Below are positions 1 to 8,148 of a stretch of DNA of 19,868 nucleotides, piece after piece. A program made the translations under genes and the position numbers. The notes beneath the pieces were generated by a model, which saw only the letters and a list, made by a program, of their open reading frames with translations, did no database searches and was not told the DNA's origin. Origin of the DNA: an uncultured Senegalimassilia sp. (GTDB lineage Bacteria; Actinomycetota; Coriobacteriia; Coriobacteriales; Eggerthellaceae); contig NZ_CAKTYH010000024.1 of the NCBI RefSeq assembly GCF_934632265.1, positions 1-19,868 on the forward strand. The letters are read 5' to 3'. How positions within the stretch are numbered: position 1 is the stretch's first letter; each line of letters starts with the position of its first letter.

Positions 1-230
1 CAAGCTACTCAGGGAAGGCCGACTATTGTCTCTTGACATCTCGATGGGCATATGAGGGGACGGAGGTGTGTTCACGCGATGGGCTCGCTCCTTTCGCCGC
101 GCAAGTCCGCTACGCCCGCATCCCGAAACGCGGCTTCCACCTTGTGCAGCATGCGCCGTTCGCCCTATAAGCCTCCTATAAGCCCACGACATCCCCGATC
201 TCGCCGCAAGCGACCCCCTCCCAACGAAAA
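1..230. other. Left edge, no convincing gene
   Basis: No coding region, RNA gene or mobile element can be supported here. An 11-bp unit (CCTATAAGCC plus one base) occurs twice in tandem at 164-174 and 175-185. A 26-codon minus-strand frame starting with ATG near 153 has an in-frame stop just upstream and no well-placed ribosome binding site, so it is not called. The region is probably intergenic space downstream of galU. Confidence 0.5.
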
Positions 231-257
231 GGCCGCCCGGTGCATCACCGGGCGGCC
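227..257 (-). terminator. Intrinsic terminator of galU
   Basis: A perfect 12-bp stem lies at 231-242 and 246-257 with a 3-nt loop (cat). On the minus strand it is followed by TTTT (227-230). It lies 28 bp past the galU stop codon. The stem is very GC-rich and the U-tract is short but present. Confidence 0.8.
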
Positions 258-285
258 GAACCGTCGCAGGTTTTCGCCGAAGGCC

Positions 286-1107
286 TTAGGCCTTCTTGCC
301 GTATTTGCGCTCGAACAGGATGTTGTTCGTCTCCAGCCAGCTTTCCACGGTGCCGGTGTCGAAACCGTCCTGCGGATCGATGACGAGCGCGTACATCTCC
401 TCTTCCTTGAGCACCGCGTCCAGCGCGTCGGTCAGCTGGATCTCGCCGCCGACGGTGGGCTTGGCCTCGGCCAGAAGCTCCATCACGCGAGCGGACAACA
501 GGTAGCGGCCGAACACGGCCAGGTTGGAGGGCGCATCCTCAAGCGCGGGCTTCTCCACCAGGCTGTCGATCTTCCACACATCGTCGGAGATGACGGAGCC
601 GGCGATGACGCCGAAGCGGTTCACTTGGTCGTCGGGCACGGGCATGACGGCGATGACCGAAGCGCCGTTGTGCTCGTCGGAGACCTTCTGCATGGCGGGC
701 AGCATGTTGTTGTCGGGGACCAGGACGTCGCCCAGCAGCACGTAGAACGGCTCGTCGCCCGTCTTCTCGGCGGCGCAGTACACGGCATGGCCCAGGCCCA
801 GCGGCTCGTCCTGGTACACGTAGCTGACGTTGAGGTTGCCGGCATGCTCCACGGCGTCGGCGTACTTGTCCTTGCCGCGCTCGCGCAGCATGGACACCAG
901 CTCGGGGTTCGGCGAGAAGTGCTCCTCGATGGACTTCTTCTCACGGCTGTTCACGATAACCACCTCGTCGGCGGCCGATGCCAAGCCCTCTTCCACGATG
1001 TACTGGATGACGGGACGGTCCACGACGAGAAGCATTTCCTTGGGCTGGGCCTTCGTGGCCGGCAGGAAGCGCGAGCCGAGGCCGGCGGCGGGGATGATAG
1101 CCTTCAT
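286..1107 (-). CDS. galU: UTP--glucose-1-phosphate uridylyltransferase
   Basis: This cytoplasmic enzyme makes UDP-glucose from UTP and glucose-1-phosphate, feeding cell-envelope glycan and glycolipid synthesis. The 273-residue product opens with the nucleotidyltransferase loop KAIIPAAGLGSRFLPATKAQ and continues PKEML, then VIQYIVEEG, typical of bacterial GalU. Further family blocks are EPLGLGHAV, the metal-binding LLGDVL, RFGVIAG, VEKP with APSNLAVFGRYLL, and GGEIQLTDAL. Length is slightly under the usual 290 or so. The C-terminal block reads GFDTGTVESWLETNN, a little different from the E. coli form but in the right place. The ATG at 1107 is preceded by a modest GAAAGG. It lies downstream of ccmD on the same strand but has its own promoter-like -10 and a terminator, so it is probably its own unit. 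Confidence 0.95.
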   Translation of the reverse strand: MKAIIPAAGLGSRFLPATKAQPKEMLLVVDRPVIQYIVEEGLASAADEVVIVNSREKKSIEEHFSPNPELVSMLRERGKDKYADAVEHAGNLNVSYVYQDEPLGLGHAVYCAAEKTGDEPFYVLLGDVLVPDNNMLPAMQKVSDEHNGASVIAVMPVPDDQVNRFGVIAGSVISDDVWKIDSLVEKPALEDAPSNLAVFGRYLLSARVMELLAEAKPTVGGEIQLTDALDAVLKEEEMYALVIDPQDGFDTGTVESWLETNNILFERKYGKKA

Positions 1108-1138
1108 ATAAGGTTTACCTTTCTTCGGGGGAATAGAC

Positions 1139-1167
1139 GCGAAGCGCCGCGAGACGCGGCGCTTCGT
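1139..1167. terminator. Hairpin between ccmD and galU
   Basis: A 12-13 bp stem (1139-1151 with 1155-1167, one G-T pair, loop aga) sits between the ccmD stop and the galU start. No U-tract follows on either strand. It may be a leaky terminator of the ccm operon or a structure in the galU leader RNA, since it lies downstream of the putative galU -10. Confidence 0.4.
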
Positions 1168-1182
1168 CGATTCGCTTCGGCA

Positions 1183-1191
1183 ATTGTAGCA
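1183..1191 (-). promoter_or_regulatory. Putative galU promoter (extended -10)
   Basis: The minus strand reads TGC-TACAAT, an extended -10 box, immediately past the ccmD stop codon and about 75 bp before the galU start. No good -35 hexamer is visible 16-18 bp upstream, as is usual for extended -10 promoters. The same TGC-TA-n-A-n-T layout precedes apeB and the PEBP gene. Confidence 0.45.
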
Positions 1192-1197
1192 CGCGGG

Positions 1198-1383
1198 CTA
1201 TTCGGCCTTCAGTTCCGCCACAGCCTCTTCAAGCACGGCGATCTGCTTCTCGGTCTTCTTCAGGCCGCTCACGCACACGAACACGTAGATGAGCAGCACG
1301 GACCACATGAGCGCATAGGCTGCGATGATGAACGGCATGGACGGGATGACGGTGCTGTAGATATCGGCAAGAACGGGATTCAT
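1198..1383 (-). CDS. ccmD: CcmD-like small membrane protein
   Basis: CcmD is a small single-span protein that holds CcmC, CcmE and the CcmAB ATPase together so that heme-loaded CcmE can be released. This 61-residue product has one membrane segment at about residues 15-41 (PFIIAAYALMWSVLLIYVF), containing the AAY found in CcmD proteins. A short charged coiled-coil tail follows (KKTEKQIAVLEEAVAELK), as in the family. It is the last gene of the ccm operon, 76 bp after ccmC, with AAGGAG six bases before the ATG. CcmD sequences are poorly conserved, so the call rests on size, topology and position together. Confidence 0.8.
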   Translation of the reverse strand: MNPVLADIYSTVIPSMPFIIAAYALMWSVLLIYVFVCVSGLKKTEKQIAVLEEAVAELKAE

Positions 1384-1459
1384 GGGATGCTCCTTCGATC
1401 AAGCGCCCTGCAAGGCGCGAACGTTTGCTAACGGGAAGCGGGGCTCGCGCAGCTTTCGC

Positions 1460-2236
1460 CTAGCGCTGCTCCTCCAAAACCTCAACCTCGTCTTTGAGGG
1501 CCTGCAGGCGCTCCTGCAGGCGGACCTGGCGGAAGCGGAAACGGTACAGCGCGAACCCGACGAGCATAAGGCCCGCCAAGCACACGGCCACGGTCATGCC
1601 CATGTCGCCGGACATGCCGCCCTCGCGCAGCACCACGGGGTGCACGCCCGAGGGGATAAGGCGCGTGACCATGAAGCAGATGGGAACGTCCACCATGGCG
1701 ATGATGCCGATGACGGCGGCGTACACGCCGCGACGCTCCGGCTCGTCGATGGCGTTGCGCAGCACGAAGTACGCGATGACGATGAGCATGAGGATCAAGT
1801 AGGTGGTCAGGCGCGGCTCCCACGTCCACCACACGCCCCACTCGAAACGTTCCCACAGGTCGCCCGTGATCATGGTGCAGATGACGAACACGAGCGAGAT
1901 CTCCATGCACACCTTCGCGCACGTGTCGAAGCGCTGGTTTTTGGTGGCCAGGAAGCGCACGGAGTAATAGCACGCGAATGCCAACGCGCAAAACGACACC
2001 AGCGCCACCGGCATATGGAAGTAGAAGATCTTCTGGGACAGCAGCAGCTTGTTGGCCACCATCTGCCCGCCGATCAACTCGACGCCGTCGACGGCGGCTC
2101 CGTTGACGGGCCCGGCGTACAGAAACGCCATGAGAAAGCCCAGCGTGGAGAGCACGATGCCCGCCAGCAGCGCCCACGGCGCCATCTTGTCGGGCCACTG
2201 CCCCGCCTCGGGCAGCTTCACCGGTTTGTTCGTCAT
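1460..2236 (-). CDS. ccmC: Heme exporter / CcmE-heme loading protein CcmC
   Basis: CcmC binds heme at the outer face of the membrane and attaches it to CcmE. The 258-residue protein has six predicted membrane segments. It carries the tryptophan-rich heme-handling motif WGVWWTWEPRLTTYL at about residues 133-147, plus the two flanking histidines expected as axial ligands, one in KIFYFHMPVA and one in IPSGVHPVVLRE. The motif has Glu where E. coli CcmC has Asp (WxWE rather than WxWD). The C-terminal tail is charged and likely coiled coil. The ATG is preceded by AAGGAAAGGA and lies 36 bp after ccmB. The E. coli-type order CcmB-CcmC-CcmD is kept. Confidence 0.93.
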   Translation of the reverse strand: MTNKPVKLPEAGQWPDKMAPWALLAGIVLSTLGFLMAFLYAGPVNGAAVDGVELIGGQMVANKLLLSQKIFYFHMPVALVSFCALAFACYYSVRFLATKNQRFDTCAKVCMEISLVFVICTMITGDLWERFEWGVWWTWEPRLTTYLILMLIVIAYFVLRNAIDEPERRGVYAAVIGIIAMVDVPICFMVTRLIPSGVHPVVLREGGMSGDMGMTVAVCLAGLMLVGFALYRFRFRQVRLQERLQALKDEVEVLEEQR

Positions 2237-2272
2237 TGGTTTCCTTTCCTTATGAAGATCGCAGGTTGAAAG

Positions 2273-3031
2273 CTATGCGGAGATAACGAAATCGTACAGA
2301 ACCCAGCTGACCAGCAGCATGATGACGTCGTAGCCGCCGGCAAGGGCCATCGATTGCGTGAACACGTCGAGGCACCCCTCGGCGCCCACCACCACGGCGG
2401 TGGTGGCCGACGCGCATGCGTAGAGCAGCGGGAAGATCAGCGGCACGAACAGCACGGCGAGCATGACGTCCTTGCCGCGCGTGTTCACGGTGATGGTGGA
2501 CAGCAGCGTGCCGATGCCCGCCATGCCTATGGTGCCCACCGCAAGCGGCACCGTCATGAGCATGAAATCGGGACCGGGCTGGGCGGTGGTCAGGAAGAAG
2601 AACCAGAACAGCGGCACGGCGATCACCTCGACCACCAGCAAGAACAGCAGGTTCGAGGTGGCCTTCGCCAGGAAGATCACGCTGCGGTCCATGGGCACGA
2701 GCAAGATGCCCTCCATGCAGCCCTGCTCCTTCTCGTGGTTGAACGAGCGGTTCAAGCCCAACAGCGATGTGAACACGATGAGCGCCCACAGAAGCCCGCC
2801 GGACAGCTGCAGCACGTCGGTCGCCTGCGCCGTCTGCCCGAGCGCCGCGCCGTACACGATGAGCACGAGCAGCGCGTAGACGCCCATGGATGTGAGCATC
2901 TCCTTGGTGCGGAACTCCTGCTGCAGGTCTTTCGCCAGCAGGGTTTTGTACTGGGCGAACGTGCTGGGCGCGCTCAGCGCCACCTGGCCGGCGCGCGTCC
3001 GATCGGCGCCTGTGCTTGGTTTGCGCGCCAT
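2273..3031 (-). CDS. ccmB: Heme exporter membrane subunit CcmB
   Basis: CcmB is the membrane partner of the CcmA ATPase. The CcmAB complex uses ATP to release heme-loaded CcmE from CcmC-CcmD. The 252-residue product has an N-terminal cytoplasmic stretch of about 45 residues and then six membrane segments. It shows the family block LNRSFNHEKEQGCMEGILL followed by VPMDRSVIFLAKATSNLLF. Its start codon directly abuts the ccmA stop (TAA then ATG with no gap), so translation is probably coupled. The N-terminus is about 25 residues longer than in E. coli CcmB and basic; no alternative Met lies close. Confidence 0.93.
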   Translation of the reverse strand: MARKPSTGADRTRAGQVALSAPSTFAQYKTLLAKDLQQEFRTKEMLTSMGVYALLVLIVYGAALGQTAQATDVLQLSGGLLWALIVFTSLLGLNRSFNHEKEQGCMEGILLVPMDRSVIFLAKATSNLLFLLVVEVIAVPLFWFFFLTTAQPGPDFMLMTVPLAVGTIGMAGIGTLLSTITVNTRGKDVMLAVLFVPLIFPLLYACASATTAVVVGAEGCLDVFTQSMALAGGYDVIMLLVSWVLYDFVISA

Positions 3032-3751
<720 letters not shown>

Positions 3752-3852
3752 CGGCCCTCCTTCCCCTGCATCTTGGATGCGTGCGAGCATCTGCCCGTCA
3801 GTCTACCGCAAATCACGACCGCCGCGTGAGCGCTGGCGCCGGCTTCGGGCGC

Positions 3853-6066
3853 CTACGCCGCACTCTCCGCCGATTCACCGGATGCCGCATCGGCCGCGTC
3901 TGCCGCGACGCGCTGCGCGTCGGTGAGTTTGCGACTGGCGCGCCTGCGGCCCACGGTGGCCACGCACACGCCGATCATGAGCAACCCGAAGCCCGCCCAC
4001 ACCAGCGAGATAAGCGGATTGACCCGCACGTCCATTGAGAACGCGCCGTCGTTGTTCACGCCGCGGTACACCACGAACAGGTCCTCGGTGGGCAGCGAGA
4101 TGACGCTGGCGACCAGCTTCTGCTGCTGGGTCTTCTGCGCCAGCTGCACGCTCGGGCTGACCTGGCCGATGAAGGCACCGTCCTTGTAGGCGTCGTAGTT
4201 CACGGCGTACATGATGACGTCGCCGTTGTTCACCTCGGTCACGGAATTGGACACGTACTCAAGCGTGTAATCCTTGATCTGGAAGGTTTCGGAAGCGGTA
4301 TCGGATGCCTCGTCGTAGCCGATGTAGGCAACCTTCTCCGTCACGTACATCGACGACCCGATCAGACCGACCAGGATCACGGCCATGGCCGCGTGCGACA
4401 GGAAGCCGCCGAAGCTTGCAGGACGATTGCGCAGGCAGCCGCCGAAGGCCGCCACGGCGCCGCAGCTATGCGACTCCTTGTACGAGCGCACGATGCGACC
4501 CAACATGAACAGCGAGTTGAACAGCAGCACGCTTGCCACGAAGAAGCCCACGAGCGCAAGGCCGTTGTAGTACCAAGCAGGACCATCGCTTGCCAGCTCC
4601 TCGGCGGCGGTGCCGCCCGCGGCGATGATGTCGTTGTAGCTGGGCACCAGATACGTTGCCCAATACACCGCAAGCACCGCGAACAGGACCAGCGCGCAGA
4701 TGGCGGGGATGCGCGCCTGCTTCAGGAACTTCGAGCGCAGCGTCTTGCCCCAGGCCAGCAGCGGGCACACCGCAAGAATGGCCAGGTACACCACGCCCAA
4801 CGGGCGGGCGATGGCGTTGAACGTGCCCGAGGAGACGGTCTGGCCGCCGAACGGCAGGAACTCAGGCAGCGCCGAGGACACGGTCAGGTACGCCAGCAGC
4901 GTGGCGAACACCACCATGATGACGTTGTTGAAGTAGTACGCGCCTTCCTTGGACAGCAGGTTCTCCACCTCGTCGGAGCCGTCGGCGGCCGGGCCGAAGC
5001 TCTTCCAGCGAACGACCAGGCCCACGATGCCGGCCAGCAACGCCACGACAATCAGGGCGCCGAACAGCACGAGCGACACCGGGTCGCCCTCGAAGGCGTG
5101 CACGGACTGCACCAGGCCCGAACGGGAGATGAACGTGCCCACGATGACGAACGCGAACGTGATGCAGGCGCACATGACGCTCCAACGCTTGAACGCACCG
5201 CGCTGGCGGTACACGGTGAAGCTGTGGATGAGCGCCACGCCCACCAGCCACGACAGCAGGCTGGCGTTTTCCACGGCGTCCCAGCCCCAATAGCCGCCCC
5301 AGCCGAGCACCACGTAGGCCCACACGGCGCCAAGGCCGATGCCGATTCCTAAGAACAGCCAGGAGAGCAGGGCATAGCGCTGGCTGCGCACCACCCATTC
5401 CCTGGACGGGTCGTTCACGATGAGCGCCGCGATGGCATAGGCGAACGGGATGGTCAGGCCGGCGTAACCCACGAACAAGGTGGGCGGATGGATGGCCATC
5501 GCCCAATGCTCCAACAAGGAGTTCATGCCCAGCATGCTTGCAGCGTTTGTCAGCGAGCCGTCGGCGTTGTAGTACTTCTGCGGCGTGACCGTGAACGGCA
5601 TGTTGCTCTCGCCGAACAGCAGCACGCCCACGAACGCCGCCAGCACCAGCTGCGACACCATAAGCGCCATGGAGTCCAGCTTGCGCGGGCTTTTGAGGTC
5701 GCGAACGGCCACCACGGAGTTGAACACGCTGATAAGCCATGCCCAGAACAGCAGCGAGCCCTCACGGCCGGCCCACAGGCCGGACAGCTTGAACAGCCAG
5801 CCGAGCGCGCCCTCGGCGTTGCTGTGCTGCTTAAGCACATATTCGATGGAGTAATCGCCCGCGAAGAAGCAGTACACCAGGATGCCGCAGCATACGGTAA
5901 GCGCCACCGTGGTCAGGATGGAGGCGATATGCCCGCCCCACGTCAGGGTCTCGCCAAGCGAGCTTTTCTTCTTGCGTCCCAAAATCGCGCCCGCCAACAG
6001 GCACAGCACCGAAACGGCCACGCCGGCGAACGCCACCAGCAGGCCCATAAGGCCGATAGTCGACAT
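3853..6066 (-). CDS. ccmF: Cytochrome c heme lyase subunit CcmF
   Basis: CcmF takes heme from CcmE and joins it to the CXXCH cysteines of apocytochromes outside the membrane. The 737-residue protein, longer than the roughly 650 of E. coli, has many membrane segments. It shows SGLWAGREGSLLFWAW near residue 95, HPPTLFVGY at 193-201, and the WWD-type heme motif WGGYWGWDAVENASLLSW starting at residue 256. Candidate heme histidines are His193, His281, His323 and the His in FLSHAAM. A large external domain precedes the last helix, and the C-terminus is Ala/Glu-rich. The ATG at 6066 follows AGGAAGAGG and lies 15 bp after the ccmE stop. No ccmG or ccmH follows, so thiol handling must be supplied elsewhere or not be needed. 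Confidence 0.95.
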   Translation of the reverse strand: MSTIGLMGLLVAFAGVAVSVLCLLAGAILGRKKKSSLGETLTWGGHIASILTTVALTVCCGILVYCFFAGDYSIEYVLKQHSNAEGALGWLFKLSGLWAGREGSLLFWAWLISVFNSVVAVRDLKSPRKLDSMALMVSQLVLAAFVGVLLFGESNMPFTVTPQKYYNADGSLTNAASMLGMNSLLEHWAMAIHPPTLFVGYAGLTIPFAYAIAALIVNDPSREWVVRSQRYALLSWLFLGIGIGLGAVWAYVVLGWGGYWGWDAVENASLLSWLVGVALIHSFTVYRQRGAFKRWSVMCACITFAFVIVGTFISRSGLVQSVHAFEGDPVSLVLFGALIVVALLAGIVGLVVRWKSFGPAADGSDEVENLLSKEGAYYFNNVIMVVFATLLAYLTVSSALPEFLPFGGQTVSSGTFNAIARPLGVVYLAILAVCPLLAWGKTLRSKFLKQARIPAICALVLFAVLAVYWATYLVPSYNDIIAAGGTAAEELASDGPAWYYNGLALVGFFVASVLLFNSLFMLGRIVRSYKESHSCGAVAAFGGCLRNRPASFGGFLSHAAMAVILVGLIGSSMYVTEKVAYIGYDEASDTASETFQIKDYTLEYVSNSVTEVNNGDVIMYAVNYDAYKDGAFIGQVSPSVQLAQKTQQQKLVASVISLPTEDLFVVYRGVNNDGAFSMDVRVNPLISLVWAGFGLLMIGVCVATVGRRRASRKLTDAQRVAADAADAASGESAESAA

Positions 6067-6081
6067 GTGCGAAACCTCTTC

Positions 6082-6747
6082 CTAGCCCTCAAGCGCCACA
6101 TCGGTGGCAACGAATTTGCCATCGGCCGACAAGCTGCCGGTGACCACGAGCGAGCTGCCCTCCGCAATCTCGTCGGACAGCGCACCGTCGAACGCGATGG
6201 GAAGCGTCTTGCCGGAGTCGAGGTCTGCCAGCACGAGACGATCGCCCTCGCCCGCTGCCTTCAGGGAACCCGCTTGCACGGCGCCCGAGACCTTCACCGG
6301 CTTGTCGACGACCTCGTCGCCATACTCGAGCAGGCGAGAGACGCTCAACGCGCTCGAGGCGTTCTCGTACTTCGAGGGACACTTCGTCACCAGCTCGGTG
6401 GCATGCAGCACGCCGTCTTCGGCGATCTTGCCCGTGCAGATGGCGGTCACATCGTTGCCGAACGTGGCGGACACGCCGCCCTCGTAGCGCACGTTCAGCT
6501 GCTCTGCGGGGTTGCCATCCTTGTCGTAGATGGCGAACGTCAGCACGTTGTCGTTGGTGGCGTAGGAGTTCTCCACCACGTTGCCCGTCACTTGGATCTT
6601 CTGGTCCGCATACTTCCCCGCAACGGCGTCGGCGACCGTGGCCGACTTCGCGGCGCCGGAGCCGCCGACGACGGCCAAGATCACGACCAGCACGATGACG
6701 ATGATGCCGGTTACCGCCATCATGCGGCGCTTCGTCTTCGTATTCAC
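6082..6747 (-). CDS. ccmE: CcmE heme chaperone, CxxxY type, tandem OB domains
   Basis: CcmE carries heme from CcmC to CcmF outside the membrane. The 221-residue product has an N-terminal signal anchor (about residues 9-28) and a CcmE-type OB-fold domain (about 35-130). In place of the usual HxxxY it ends in Cys123-P-S-K-Tyr127, so the heme-linking residue would be a cysteine. Residues 140-221 look like a second, degenerate OB repeat: PVKVSGAV matches KIQVTGNV, and the strand pair around SLVVTGSLSADGKFVATDVAL matches TAICTGKIAEDGVLHATELV. This copy lacks the C/HxxxY motif. Standard CcmE is about 160 residues. The start is GTG at 6747 with GGGAGGG just upstream; downstream Met residues 9-10 would cut into the anchor. 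It is the first gene of the ccm operon. Confidence 0.88.
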   Translation of the reverse strand: MNTKTKRRMMAVTGIIVIVLVVILAVVGGSGAAKSATVADAVAGKYADQKIQVTGNVVENSYATNDNVLTFAIYDKDGNPAEQLNVRYEGGVSATFGNDVTAICTGKIAEDGVLHATELVTKCPSKYENASSALSVSRLLEYGDEVVDKPVKVSGAVQAGSLKAAGEGDRLVLADLDSGKTLPIAFDGALSDEIAEGSSLVVTGSLSADGKFVATDVALEG

Positions 6748-6989
6748 AGGCCCTCCCTTTTCCTTAAGCGTTTATCCCTTGCTTTCTAACGGCAACCATA
6801 TCGAAAACAACGGGGGTATTCCATCACCCAGATAGTGTAATTTGCTCGTTAAACCGCCTTGTTTACCCGGAAAAGAGACCATCTCGACCGTTTACCGACG
6901 CGATAGCCGATAAGGAGGGGAGCTGGCTTATTTGAGCAGCACGGCGACATCGCACATCCGCGCCGCGGCAGCCCGCCCCCCGAAAACGC
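6748..6989. promoter_or_regulatory. ccm operon upstream region
   Basis: No gene is seen in this gap. On the minus strand a possible -10 TACACT lies at 6834-6839, with no good -35. Upstream of it the element GTAAAC occurs twice (6861-6866 and 6890-6895, spaced 29 bp), and GTTTAAC lies at 6848-6854. These AT-islands stand out in GC-rich DNA and could be protein binding sites that control ccm expression. No known consensus was matched. Confidence 0.3.
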
Positions 6990-7037
6990 AAAAAGCCTGG
7001 GGCTATCGCGCTCGATCGGCGCACGATAGCCCCAGGC
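6990..7037 (-). terminator. Intrinsic terminator of the lysR gene
   Basis: A perfect 14-bp stem (6995-7008 with 7024-7037) with a 15-nt loop is followed on the minus strand by TTTTT (6990-6994). It begins two bases past the stop codon of the LysR-type gene. It separates that gene from the ccm operon, so the two are not one transcript by default. Confidence 0.85.
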
Positions 7038-7039
7038 CG

Positions 7040-7939
7040 TCATTTCAAACCGCGCAGGCATCCCGCCAATGCGCTCATCCTCGCAGCGGGCGCATCCTGC
7101 CGCCACACCAGGTTCACAGGCAGCTCCATGCCCTCCCCCTGCACGAACGGCACCGCCTCCACATCGGGGAACTGCTCGGGATGGCGGCCATCGCACACCA
7201 CGAGCACCGCTCCTCCTTCTTCATGGAGAAAGCCATGATGCCGCGCCACCGACATCTCCAGCGATGTCAAGCGCGGGTGCACGCCTTGCCGGGAGAGAAG
7301 CTCGAGCACCGTCGCCTTAAGGCAGCGGGTGTCGTATGGCTCGGCAAGCAAGGCTTCTTCCAAGTCGGCGAGCGCAACGGCCTTGCGCGAAGCAAGCGCG
7401 TGCCCGCGCGACACCAGTAACCGAAGCTCGACCGCGCCCACGCGCTCCCACACAAACCCTTCGGCCCCCGGACGCCCTGGCACCACCGCCGCATCCACGG
7501 CGCCGGACTCCAACTCCGACAAGCACGAGCCGCTGGAGAGAAACGACGCATCCAGCGCGATGTGCAGGCAGCGACGCCGGAAACCGCGGAAATCGCGCTC
7601 GGACAGCACGCTGCCGCGCAATGGGGAGCTGGCCACCGCGACGCGTAGCCGGGAGGCCCCCGCCGCGCCCGACAGGCCGCCGTCGCCGCAAATGCGCCGG
7701 ATATCGTCCATCCCCTCGAGCACCTCGGAAGCGCGATGAAGCACCTGCGCGCCGCGCGCGGTCGGACGCAGGCGGCGCCCCGTAGGCTCGAATAGCAAGA
7801 TGTTGAGCTTATGCTCCATATCATGGACGGATTTTGAGACGGTTTGCGGGGAAACGTACAGCTCCTGCGCAGCGGCGCTGTAGGAACCCGCACGCGCCGA
7901 TCTAACGAAACGATCAAGCTGCTCGATGCTCGGACTCAT
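7040..7939 (-). CDS. LysR-family transcriptional regulator
   Basis: The 299-residue product has an N-terminal winged helix-turn-helix at about residues 3-62 (IEQLDRFVRSARAGSYSAAA, then LYVSPQTVSKSVHDMEHKL and LLFEPTGRRLRPTARG). A LysR substrate-binding domain follows from about residue 90 (RLRVAVASSP, DAAVVPGR, LRLLVSRGHALA). The open frame extends upstream to a TTG at 7978, but the ATG at 7939 has GAGGGGG just before it and fits the family start. The effector and target genes are not evident; neighbours on either side are on the same strand and separated by terminators. LysR regulators usually repress their own gene, and a perfect palindrome in its upstream region would suit that. Target assignment to ccm or degV would be a guess. 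Confidence 0.9.
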   Translation of the reverse strand: MSPSIEQLDRFVRSARAGSYSAAAQELYVSPQTVSKSVHDMEHKLNILLFEPTGRRLRPTARGAQVLHRASEVLEGMDDIRRICGDGGLSGAAGASRLRVAVASSPLRGSVLSERDFRGFRRRCLHIALDASFLSSGSCLSELESGAVDAAVVPGRPGAEGFVWERVGAVELRLLVSRGHALASRKAVALADLEEALLAEPYDTRCLKATVLELLSRQGVHPRLTSLEMSVARHHGFLHEEGGAVLVVCDGRHPEQFPDVEAVPFVQGEGMELPVNLVWRQDAPAARMSALAGCLRGLK

Positions 7940-7997
7940 TGCAACCCCCTCGCACAACATACGGATTATCGCGGGCAAAGCCGCTAAAACTGCAGGT

Positions 7998-8026
7998 CAT
8001 ACGCGTATGGAGGCATATGCTATCAA
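7998..8026 (-). promoter_or_regulatory. lysR promoter region with 12-bp perfect palindrome
   Basis: CATACGCGTATG (7998-8009) is a perfect 12-bp palindrome 59 bp before the lysR start. Next to it GCATATGC (8013-8020) is an 8-bp palindrome. On the minus strand TTGATA (8026-8021) is a fair -35 hexamer, and the -10 (GTATGA-like, 18 bp later) would fall inside the 12-bp palindrome. A half-site CATACG recurs at 7957-7962. This arrangement suggests an operator for autoregulation. Confidence 0.4.
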
Positions 8027-8083
8027 AGCGCTCCCAAAAGAGCCCCGTCCATCGCCGATTGCGTCCCATGCTCGGCCGCGGAT

Positions 8084-8127
8084 AAAAAAGCCCCGGCATC
8101 GTAACCGCACGGTTACGATGCCGGGGC
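8084..8127 (-). terminator. Intrinsic terminator of degV
   Basis: An 18-bp perfect inverted repeat (8090-8107 with 8110-8127, 2-nt centre, so effectively 17 bp with a 4-nt loop) is followed on the minus strand by TTTTTT (8084-8089). It starts 21 bp past the degV stop codon. This is the strongest terminator in the window. Confidence 0.95.
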
Positions 8128-8148
8128 GAAACGCTTACCGGTTTTGCG

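Noticed and set aside
109..155. 26-codon minus-strand ORF beginning MLHKVEAAF
   Set aside because: In-frame stop just upstream, GGAGG too far from the ATG, and no family recognised; too short to support.
52..1431. 459-codon plus-strand frame over galU and ccmD
   Set aside because: Antisense to galU, which is a clear family member; no domain or ribosome binding site.
3835..3853. GGCGCC-7 nt-GGCGCC hairpin between ccmF and ccmA
   Set aside because: Short arms and no U-tract; the genes share strand and function, so I treat the operon as continuous rather than calling a terminator.
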